In this document: piece after piece, positions 1 to 5,849 of the stretch
How positions within the stretch are numbered: the stretch's first letter is position 1
Layout: every line of letters begins with the position of its first letter
Origin: an uncultured Rikenellaceae bacterium
Lineage (GTDB): Bacteria > Bacteroidota > Bacteroidia > Bacteroidales > Rikenellaceae
Assembly (NCBI GenBank): GCA_947074135.1
Contig: CAMTOL010000027.1
Coordinates: forward strand, 1-15,444
Reading direction: 5' to 3'
DNA length: 15,444 nt
Position numbers and translations under genes: made by a program
The notes under the pieces: model-generated
Told to the model about the DNA's origin: nothing
Seen by the model: only the letters and a program-made list of their open reading frames with translations
The model's database searches: none

Positions 1-320
1 GGGGTCCTCTCATGTGGAAAAGCGTTCTACTCGACCGCCACGGTGTTTAAGCCAGTGGTGGCGACAGAGATGCCCACACACCCCTCGGCTGTTCCTTCAG
101 GCTATTTACTAAGCGCATCTTGTATTATAAATACGAGAGTTTCTATCTAATCTAACGGATGATGACGATAGCGATTTTTCAATGGATCACAGTACATACC
201 TTTAGCCCAACGAGGGTAGCTCATCACCGACGAACTAATCTCAGCACCATTAGCCGAGTCAATAATAACAGCACGAGCCGAGTCCGAGCCATAATCGACT
301 CCAATAACATATTTTTTCAT
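1..320 (-). pseudogene. araB: Ribulokinase N-terminus, with in-frame stops; truncated by the window edge
   Basis: Reading leftward from the ATG at 320-318, the translation begins MKKYVIGVDYGSDSARAV, the nucleotide-binding start of FGGY-family ribulokinases. It continues through SYPRWAKGMYCDP (about residues 34-46), typical of bacterial AraB, which phosphorylates L-ribulose. The first 57 codons are intact. TAG codons then occur in the same frame at codons 58 (147-149), 73 (102-104) and 98 (27-29). They sit where AraB proteins usually have Tyr in HPLDY, a residue before PEG, and a residue after VAV(D/E). The conserved DTTGSTP stretch reads ATTGLNT. Homology continues in one frame past each stop, and differences increase toward position 1. 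A single recoded TAG is unlikely, because the expected residues differ and araD uses TAG as its own stop. Either the gene is decaying or the sequence is error-rich at a contig end. Only about 110 of roughly 530 expected codons are visible. Confidence 0.8.
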
Positions 321-446
321 CTTTATACATATTCTTTATTACACAATTCTTTCTATTTAAGTCTAAAAAACTCTCTCTATTCTTCGTACTTTTTAAAAAA
401 AAGCACCAAAAAACTTTTGTCTATTCTTCGAATCGAATGGTTTTAT

Positions 447-481
447 CAATTGACAATGGATAATTGACAATTATTGAATTA
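447..481. repeat. Degenerate 7-bp tandem repeat
   Basis: Successive heptamers read CAATTGA, CAATGGA, TAATTGA and CAATTAT, followed by TGAATTA, all in strict 7-bp register. Positions 460-474 also form a palindrome, ATAATTG-A-CAATTAT. The same 7-bp period recurs in the two other operon gaps at 1503-1547 and 3246-3304, with different unit sequences. Confidence 0.55.
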
Positions 482-489
482 AGCTAGTG

Positions 490-657
490 GATATGGTTTT
501 GATTTAATTTTAATGGTCGCCCACGCACTGCAAGTGCGTGGATTAGTAATATTGGTATTGAAATTTTACTCGAAAGTAAACTTGTAGATAAAATTTCAAT
601 GCCAATATTAGCAACCCTTAGGGTTGCCGACCATTAAAATTAAATCAAAACCATATC
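490..657. repeat. 168-bp cloverleaf inverted-repeat element, possibly MITE-like
   Basis: The outer arms 490-519 and 628-657 are perfect 30-bp reverse complements; each contains ATGGTTTTGATTTAATTTTA or its complement. Three hairpins lie inside, almost back to back. A (521-541): CCACGCACT and AGTGCGTGG around the loop GCA. B: 22-nt arms 547-568 and 589-610 with one T/G mismatch (556 against 601) and a 20-nt loop. C (611-627): GCAACCC and GGGTTGC around the loop TTA. Only 1 nt separates the left arm from A, 5 nt separate A from B, and nothing separates B from C or C from the right arm. Nearly every base is therefore paired in a four-way, three-leaf fold, as DNA cruciform or as RNA. I find no coding sequence inside and no clear target-site duplication. 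A non-autonomous mobile element or a structured intercistronic RNA are both possible. Confidence 0.85.
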
Positions 658-726
658 GAAAAGAACAATAGAACAAATCTCTGAAAATTTCAAGAAAAAA
701 ACTCTACTAAATCTCTAACCAATCAT

Positions 727-777
727 CGGATACAAAGTATCCGTTAAAAGTTCTTGGTTTTAACTTTTTACAAAAAG
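727..777. repeat. Cluster of small hairpins just downstream of araD
   Basis: Three inverted repeats lie in series: CGGATAC-AAA-GTATCCG (727-743), GTTAAAA with TTTTAAC (743-749 and 758-764, 8-nt loop), and CTTTTT-AC-AAAAAG (764-777). They follow the araD stop in the direction of transcription and could weaken read-through into araB. None is a classic GC-rich stem followed by a T-run, so I do not call a terminator. Confidence 0.4.
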
Positions 778-802
778 GTACAGTAAAGCAAAGTAAAAAT
801 TG

Positions 803-1495
803 CTATTTTTTTGTTTGTCCGTAGTAGGCGTTTGCACCGTGTTTGCGGTTAAAGTGTTTTGTTGTAAGCAGGTCGTTCATATCCATTGAAGGGTTAAGAG
901 CTACTGTAATCGATGCCATTTTAGCAACCTCCTCCAACACAACGCTATTATGCACCGCCTCGGCGGAGTTTTTACCCCAAGTGAAAGGTCCGTGGTTTGC
1001 GACCAAAACTGCTGGGGTGTGCATAGGATTTTTACCGACGAACGCTTCAACAATAACTACACCTGTATTTTTTTCATAATCAAGTTCTACCTCCTCTTTT
1101 CTCATCGAGCGAGTGCATGGCACACTACCATAGAAGTAGTCGGCGTGAGTTGTCCCCACCACCGGAATTTCACGACAAGCCTGAGCCCACGCCGTTGCAT
1201 AGGTCGAGTGAGTATGAACCACTGCACCTGCTTCGGGGAAAGCCTTATATATTTCGAGGTGCGTAAGCGTATCGGATGATGGGTTTAGCTCGCCCTCGAC
1301 CACATTACCATCGAGGTCAACGACCACCATATCCGAAGCCTTCATATTGTCGTACGAAACTCCGCTTGGTTTAATAACAACCAGTCCAGCAGTCCTGTCA
1401 ATCGCACTAACATTGCCCCACGTAAAAATTACTAAATTATGGTGCACAAGCTCTAAGTTAGCCTCGAGCACCTCTTTTTTTAACTTTTCTAACAT
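803..1495 (-). CDS. araD: L-ribulose-5-phosphate 4-epimerase
   Basis: This 230-residue cytoplasmic class II aldolase-like enzyme inverts C4 of L-ribulose 5-phosphate to give D-xylulose 5-phosphate, the last step before the pentose phosphate pathway. Its length is normal for AraD. Landmarks matching E. coli AraD include NVSAID (28-33), SSDT with Asp75, the metal ligands His94 and His96 in VHTHS and His168 in ANHGPF, and TTHADYFYG with Asp119. The C-terminal AYYGQ carries the conserved Tyr225. The ATG at 1495 gives the usual N-terminus ([16 protein letters not shown]). It lies 61 bp downstream of the symporter gene and is followed by an unusually long gap before araB. Its stop codon is TAG. Family assignment is very secure; substrate is supported by araA upstream and araB downstream. 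Confidence 0.96.
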   Translation of the reverse strand: MLEKLKKEVLEANLELVHHNLVIFTWGNVSAIDRTAGLVVIKPSGVSYDNMKASDMVVVDLDGNVVEGELNPSSDTLTHLEIYKAFPEAGAVVHTHSTYATAWAQACREIPVVGTTHADYFYGSVPCTRSMRKEEVELDYEKNTGVVIVEAFVGKNPMHTPAVLVANHGPFTWGKNSAEAVHNSVVLEEVAKMASITVALNPSMDMNDLLTTKHFNRKHGANAYYGQTKK

Positions 1496-1502
1496 TATTA
1501 TT

Positions 1503-1547
1503 GTGATGCGTGATCTGTGATGTGAACTAATTCAAATCACAGATCAC
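1503..1547. repeat. 7-bp-periodic repeat folding into a 17-bp hairpin
   Basis: The left arm is a tandem GTGATGC, GTGATCT, GTGATGT with exact 7-bp register (1503-1523). Its inverse, ATCACAG ATCACTA, follows on the right. Arms 1510-1526 and 1531-1547 pair over 17 bp with one mismatch around the loop CTAA. It occupies most of the symporter-araD gap and would form a stable intercistronic stem in the mRNA. There is no T-run after it, so it is more likely a processing or stability element, or a repeat family, than a terminator. Confidence 0.7.
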
Positions 1548-1556
1548 TATTGAAAA

Positions 1557-3233
1557 TTACCAGAAGTACCAGTAGAATGCCATAGTTATAAGCAAGATTG
1601 CAGCCGAGAATATCACGTCCCAAGAGTTCCACGAAGCTCTCGAAATAGCTTTTTGCTCAGGCGATACTGACCTAAAGGTCAAACCTTGCAACTGCTCTTC
1701 CGATGCACGAGGGGTAAACATACTAACCACAATAATAACTAACATACAGAAAACCAACATACCTCCGCAGAAGAACAACCAGTTGGTATCGTAGAACAAC
1801 CATTTAAACGCCGAACTATCGCCACCTTCAGCCGAAGAGTAGATAATCTTAGCAGCCAGACGAGTAAGACCAACAACAAGACCTGCAATAAGTCCCCACA
1901 TACCACCTTTTGGAGTAATTCTTTTGGAACAAACACCCAACAGGAACGCCGCAGCAATACCTGGTGCAAGTACTGACTGAACATCTTGCAGATAGTTGTA
2001 AAGAACCGAACCGATGCTTTTCATCACTGGAATCCACAAAATACCGAGCACAACAACTGTAATCGTAGCTGCACGACCAACATATAGCAACTGCTTTTCA
2101 GTTGCTTTAGGTTTATATTTTTGATAAAAGTCAATAGTAAAGAGCATAGCCGACGAGTTGAACAACGAAGCCAAAGAGCTCATAAGCGCAGCCAAAATAC
2201 CGCACACTACAACACCTTTAAACCCTGCTGGAAGCAGTTTAGCAACAAGCGTTGGGAAAGCCGCATCGGCAGAGCTCATCGAAAACACCTCACCATCGAC
2301 CACAACTCCCGACGACTGCATAGCAAAGGCAATCATACCAGGGATTAGGAACAAAAAGACAGGAGTAAGTTTGAGGAACGCTCCGAAAATAGCGCCACGA
2401 CGAGCCTGTGTTTCATTTTTACCAGACAACACACGCTGAACAATATATTGGTCGGTACACCAATACCAAAAACCAATAACCGAAGAACCAATCAACACCC
2501 CTAACCAAGGAAAATCGGCATCGTTATTGCTCCGAATCAGATTGGTCATACTATCTCCATAGTTATTGACAGGCGTCGCATTACAAATCTCAAGAACAGT
2601 ATCCCAACCGCCAACGGCCTTCAAACCCAAGACAAGAATCACTAAAGAACCAACAAGCAAGATTGGGGCCTGAAGCACCGATGTATAAAGTACTGACTTC
2701 ATACCTCCAATAACAGTATAAAGCGCCGTAATAAGCACCAGTCCAATAGCTGCTATCCAGAAAAAGTCAATACCCCACAACTCCTCAATACCAAAAACCT
2801 CCTTAAAGACCAAACCACCTGCATATACAGTTACCGCCACCTTTGTAAGCACGTAACTAACAAGCGAAATAACCGAAAGAATGGTTCTCGACTGGGCATT
2901 GTAGCGTTTTTCGAGAAATTCGGGCATAGTAAGCACCATACTACGAGAGTAGAACGGCACAAAGACCCACCCAAGAATAAGAATCATCCAACCCTGAATC
3001 TCCCAGTGCGCCATAGCCATACCACTCGAAGCACCAGCTCCAGCAAGACCGATAAGGTGCTCAGAGCCGATATTAGATGCAAAAATTGAAGCGCCGATTG
3101 CCAACCAAGTTGCATCACGACCTGCCAAGAAGAAGTCCTTAGAGTTCTCTTGCTTCTGTTTAGCTACCCAAACAACAATCCCAATAAGAATTACTGCAAA
3201 GACACCTATTACAATATAGTCTAATGTAAACAT
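1557..3233 (-). CDS. Sodium/sugar symporter, vSGLT type (SSS family)
   Basis: This 558-residue inner-membrane protein is hydrophobic throughout, with about 14 predicted membrane spans. It belongs to the solute:sodium symporter family and resembles Vibrio SGLT. Near the N-terminus AGRDATWLAIGASIF (37-51) and ASNIGSEHLIGLAGAG (52-67) correspond to the discontinuous first core helix. HWEIQGW (76-82) holds the Gln that matches the sugar-contacting Gln of vSGLT. YWCTDQYIVQR (257-267) is the sugar-site helix, with the TDQ form seen in SGLT1. SSLASLFNSS (352-361) matches the helix that binds sodium. The position between araA and araD in one operon indicates L-arabinose as the likely cargo, though SGLT relatives also carry glucose or galactose. 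The spacing is 77 bp from araA and 61 bp to araD, both filled by heptamer-repeat hairpins. Confidence 0.92.
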   Translation of the reverse strand: MFTLDYIVIGVFAVILIGIVVWVAKQKQENSKDFFLAGRDATWLAIGASIFASNIGSEHLIGLAGAGASSGMAMAHWEIQGWMILILGWVFVPFYSRSMVLTMPEFLEKRYNAQSRTILSVISLVSYVLTKVAVTVYAGGLVFKEVFGIEELWGIDFFWIAAIGLVLITALYTVIGGMKSVLYTSVLQAPILLVGSLVILVLGLKAVGGWDTVLEICNATPVNNYGDSMTNLIRSNNDADFPWLGVLIGSSVIGFWYWCTDQYIVQRVLSGKNETQARRGAIFGAFLKLTPVFLFLIPGMIAFAMQSSGVVVDGEVFSMSSADAAFPTLVAKLLPAGFKGVVVCGILAALMSSLASLFNSSAMLFTIDFYQKYKPKATEKQLLYVGRAATITVVVLGILWIPVMKSIGSVLYNYLQDVQSVLAPGIAAAFLLGVCSKRITPKGGMWGLIAGLVVGLTRLAAKIIYSSAEGGDSSAFKWLFYDTNWLFFCGGMLVFCMLVIIVVSMFTPRASEEQLQGLTFRSVSPEQKAISRASWNSWDVIFSAAILLITMAFYWYFW

Positions 3234-3245
3234 TTAATTTATAAT

Positions 3246-3304
3246 TAGAAGTTAGAAGTTAGAAGTTAGAACTAATAAAAGTTCCTAAATTCTAACTTCT
3301 AACT
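3246..3304. repeat. Heptamer TTAGAAG tandem array with inverted copy
   Basis: TTAGAAG is repeated 3.7 times without error (3246-3271). Its inverse appears as two copies at 3290-3304. Arms 3257-3271 and 3290-3304 pair perfectly over 15 bp with an 18-nt loop, and the tandem units allow pairing in slipped registers. It sits in the araA-symporter gap, ending 6 bp from the araA stop. Heptamer copy number could change by slippage. Confidence 0.75.
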
Positions 3305-3310
3305 AAATGA

Positions 3311-4813
3311 TTAAAAGCCTTTTTTAAGCATATAATAAACCTCATTGAGCTTCAATTCGTTTTTGAAGTTGCGAACTGTTGTATCGCTGTCAATAAGCAA
3401 CATTTCAACATCTGCAATCTCGGCAAAATCGGTCAAATACTCATTATTAATCGCCATCGAGAATGATGTATGGTGAGTGCCACCAGCCATAATCCAAGCT
3501 GCTGCTCCAATTTCGAGATTTGGCATCGGTTTCCAAAGAGCTTGAGCTACTGGAAGTTTAGGAAGCGGCGCTTCGGTAGGTATAACTTTAACATCGTTGA
3601 CAATCATTCTAAAACGAGAACCCATATCGACAATTGTAGCCGCTACACCATCGCCTGCAGCTGTATCGAAAACCAAACGAGCTGGCGCTGCCTTGCCACC
3701 AATACCTAACGGATGAACCTCTAAGCGTGGTTTCGCTTTTGCAATCGAAGGGCAAATTTCCAACATATGCGCCTGAAGAATAGAAGACTCCTCTCCTTTG
3801 AAATGATATGTATAATCCTCCATAAACGACGTTCCACCAGGCAGTCCATCAGCCATAACCTTCATTGTACGAACCAAAGCCGATGTTTTCCAGTCGCCTT
3901 CGGCACCAAAACCATAACCATCAGCCATAAGGCGTTGAGAAGCCAAACCTGGAAGTTGGTGCATACCGTGCAGTGCATCGAAATTAGTTGTAAAGGCTTT
4001 GTAACCACCATCTTCCAATATTCGACGAATACCAATCTCAAGCTTTGCTGCTTCCAACACACTTTGGCGATCTTTGCCACCAGCTTTAGCATTGGCAGCA
4101 ACATCGTACATAGCATCGTATTGAGCAACCAGAGCAGCAACCTCACTGTCGGTAACTTTATCAAGATAGCTAACCAAGTCGCCAATTGGAAGATAATCAA
4201 CGTGGTAACCAAATTTATATTCAGCTTCAACCTTATCGCCGTCAGTTACGGCAACGTTGTTCATATTGTCACCAAAACGAGCAACTTTAAGAGTCTGAGA
4301 GTCAGCCCAAGCAATAGCTACACGACTCCAAACGTCGATTCTCTTGCGAACCGACTCCTGTTGCCAATGTCCTACAACAACCTTAACAGGTTTACGCATA
4401 CGGCTTACGATATGACCAAACTCTCGATCACCGTGCGCACTCTGGTTCAAGTTCATAAAATCCATATCAATCTCAGACCAAGGAATCTCCTTATTGAATT
4501 GAGTATGAAGGTGAAGCAGCGGTTTATTGAGAGCTTTAAGACCAGCAATCCACATTTTAGCAGGAGAGAAGGTGTGCATCCAAGCTATAATACCAGCACA
4601 ATTAGGATTACCATTAGCTTCAGTAGCCACGTTAAAAATCTCTTCCGAACTTTTTACTGTTGGTTTCCACACCAATTTAGCCTTAAATCCAGCTGTTGAG
4701 TTGAGTTCATCAACCATTTTAGCAGAGTGTTCTGCCACTTGAGCTAGAGTTGCATCGCCGTAAAGGTGCTGACTTCCAGTCACAAACCAAATTTCGTAAG
4801 TCTTAGCGTTCAT
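3311..4813 (-). CDS. araA: L-arabinose isomerase
   Basis: This 500-residue cytoplasmic enzyme interconverts L-arabinose and L-ribulose using a divalent metal, and is first in the arabinose operon. Its length is the family norm. The start reads YEIWFVTGSQHLYG (6-19), a hallmark of AraA. The metal and catalytic residues are all visible: Glu305 in GAEGDWK, Glu332 in FMEDYTYHF, His349 in QAHMLE and His448 in GGTHHTSFS, matching E306, E333, H350 and H450 of the E. coli enzyme. The ATG at 4813 gives the expected N-terminus. The gene is divergent from the AraC-type regulator, with 141 bp between the two start codons that hold a candidate promoter and a paired direct repeat. Nothing suggests loss of function. 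Confidence 0.98.
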   Translation of the reverse strand: MNAKTYEIWFVTGSQHLYGDATLAQVAEHSAKMVDELNSTAGFKAKLVWKPTVKSSEEIFNVATEANGNPNCAGIIAWMHTFSPAKMWIAGLKALNKPLLHLHTQFNKEIPWSEIDMDFMNLNQSAHGDREFGHIVSRMRKPVKVVVGHWQQESVRKRIDVWSRVAIAWADSQTLKVARFGDNMNNVAVTDGDKVEAEYKFGYHVDYLPIGDLVSYLDKVTDSEVAALVAQYDAMYDVAANAKAGGKDRQSVLEAAKLEIGIRRILEDGGYKAFTTNFDALHGMHQLPGLASQRLMADGYGFGAEGDWKTSALVRTMKVMADGLPGGTSFMEDYTYHFKGEESSILQAHMLEICPSIAKAKPRLEVHPLGIGGKAAPARLVFDTAAGDGVAATIVDMGSRFRMIVNDVKVIPTEAPLPKLPVAQALWKPMPNLEIGAAAWIMAGGTHHTSFSMAINNEYLTDFAEIADVEMLLIDSDTTVRNFKNELKLNEVYYMLKKGF

Positions 4814-4846
4814 TGTTTTAATGTATTTTGAAATTATTTTATTAAT

Positions 4847-4904
4847 AGATTATCAACCATTTAAACAAATTTAACTCTACTAAAAAAGAGTATCAACTAT
4901 CTAA
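4847..4904. promoter_or_regulatory. 40-bp-spaced direct repeat, candidate operator pair
   Basis: AGATTATCAACCATTTAA (4847-4864) and AGAGTATCAACTATCTAA (4887-4904) agree at 15 of 18 positions and start exactly 40 bp apart, close to four helical turns. The right copy overlaps the candidate -33 region of araA. The left copy lies near the predicted araA transcript start. Direct-repeat half-sites are common for AraC-family regulators, so binding by the neighbouring regulator is a reasonable inference. No experimental motif is known to me. Confidence 0.45.
4866..4896 (-). promoter_or_regulatory. Candidate araA promoter
   Basis: On the minus strand the -7 box reads TAAATTTG (4873 to 4866), which fits the Bacteroidota consensus TAnnTTTG. 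A TTG (4896 to 4894) lies 20 bp upstream as a possible -33 element. The transcript would start near 4860, leaving a leader of about 45 nt before araA. Confidence 0.5.
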
Positions 4905-4921
4905 TTTGCCAAAATAAATAC

Positions 4922-4929
4922 TATCTTTG
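4922..4929 (+). promoter_or_regulatory. Candidate -7 box of the AraC-type regulator gene
   Basis: TATCTTTG fits TAnnTTTG exactly and lies 25 bp before the ATG at 4955. The nearest upstream TTTG (4905-4908) is only 13 bp away, closer than the usual spacing, so the -33 element is uncertain. Confidence 0.5.
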
Positions 4930-4954
4930 CACTTAAACAGAAATAGGTCACAAA

Positions 4955-5818
4955 ATGATACGAGAACAAATTATTCACAACGTAGGTTCTTCTTTCTCAC
5001 ACATTGTATATGAACACTTTACAATGCCTTGGCACTATCATATCGAATATGAGTTAATATTAATAACGTCGGGAGGAGGCAAACGTTTTGTGGGGGACTA
5101 TACAGATGATTTCTGCGTTGGGGACTTAGTGTTATTAGGTTCTGAACTACCACACTATCATATGTGCTACGGTATAGTCGAAAATAATAAAGAGAGATTT
5201 AGCGGTTGCGAAGTTATTCAGTTTACTGACTCAATATTCCCAGTTGAGATGGGTAAACTTCAAGAGTTTAGCTCTATTGCGGCACTACTAGAACGCAGTA
5301 AACGAGGCATAAAGTTTACAAATCCACCATCAATCGATAGAGTTCTACGTATGATGCGCTACATTGACTCACTTCAAGGAATTAGACGCATAAATGCTCT
5401 GTATCGAATACTCGATATATTAGCTCGTTCCACCAAATACAAATTAATGACTAGCGAACAATACTCATCCAATATCTCAGAACAATACTCAGATGACCTA
5501 ATTAACAACGTTTATAAATATCTTCACGAGAATTTCAGAAAGGAGATATCATTAGATGAAATATCACAAAAGTTTGGGTACAACACAAGTGCACTGTGTC
5601 GCCATTATAAGAAGAGAACTCAAAAGAGCATAATGGCATCTCTACAAGAGATTCGAATATGTTTTGCGTGTAAACTGCTTTCTGATTCAAGACTCAATAT
5701 TACTCAAATAGCATATGAAAGTGGTTATCACAATATTGCCAATTTTAATCGACAATTCAAAGCAATAACCACTCTCTCTCCCTCTAGTTACAGAGAACTC
5801 TATAAGACTGGGCTGTAA
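4955..5818 (+). CDS. AraC-family transcriptional regulator
   Basis: This 287-residue protein has a cupin-like sensor domain at residues 1-100, with WHYHIEYELILITSG (26-40) and a glycine-rich GDLVLLGSELPHYH (56-69). A short linker leads to an AraC-type double helix-turn-helix at about 183-284. The first helix-turn-helix is SLDEISQKFGYNTSALCRHY (199-218). The second is NITQIAYESGYHNIANFNRQ (248-267), followed by the usual SPSSYREL end. The linker repeats SEQYS at 167-171 and 175-179, a small duplication. It is divergent from araA and convergent with the MFS porter, separated from the latter by 31 bp. It is the only regulator in the window, so control of araA and perhaps the porter is likely. 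Well-studied Bacteroides use a Nudix-type AraR for arabinose, so this would be a different arrangement. Ligand is not determinable from sequence. Confidence 0.93.
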   Translation: MIREQIIHNVGSSFSHIVYEHFTMPWHYHIEYELILITSGGGKRFVGDYTDDFCVGDLVLLGSELPHYHMCYGIVENNKERFSGCEVIQFTDSIFPVEMGKLQEFSSIAALLERSKRGIKFTNPPSIDRVLRMMRYIDSLQGIRRINALYRILDILARSTKYKLMTSEQYSSNISEQYSDDLINNVYKYLHENFRKEISLDEISQKFGYNTSALCRHYKKRTQKSIMASLQEIRICFACKLLSDSRLNITQIAYESGYHNIANFNRQFKAITTLSPSSYRELYKTGL

Positions 5819-5849
5819 TTTAAAACTATAATAAAGGCAATAAGTTTTG

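Larger units (their letters stand above)
321..802. other. Long araD-araB intergenic region rich in inverted repeats
   Basis: This 482-bp gap lies between two co-directional genes that are usually close together. I see no convincing coding sequence or tRNA in it. From left to right it holds an 11-bp perfect direct repeat TCTATTCTTCG (376-386 and 420-430, 44 bp apart), a 7-bp-periodic tract (447-481), a large cloverleaf inverted repeat (490-657) and a cluster of small hairpins (727-777). No TAnnTTTG -7 box is visible on the minus strand just upstream of araB. If araB is expressed, it probably depends on read-through from araD across these structures. Confidence 0.6.

Noticed and set aside
1..149. 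TAG read as an amino acid (stop-codon recoding) in araB
   Set aside because: The three TAG codons fall where different residues are expected, and araD, the regulator-convergent MFS gene and others in the window use ordinary stops, TAG among them.
159..467. A plus-strand open frame of about 100 codons over the araB start
   Set aside because: It is the antisense shadow of the ribulokinase start plus the T-rich leader; its translation is low-complexity Ser/Thr/Leu and the minus-strand frame has clear AraB homology.
490..657. CRISPR or tRNA reading of the multi-hairpin region
   Set aside because: There are no regularly spaced direct repeats, and the cloverleaf lacks tRNA arm lengths, a T-loop sequence and a CCA-compatible acceptor.
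490..657. The cloverleaf as an intrinsic terminator after araD
   Set aside because: It begins about 145 bp past the araD stop, is branched, and no T-run follows on either strand, unlike the clear terminator at 7441-7475.
3767..4699. A 310-codon plus-strand open frame opposite araA
   Set aside because: It lies wholly inside araA, has no recognisable domain and a biased composition; araA has all its catalytic residues.
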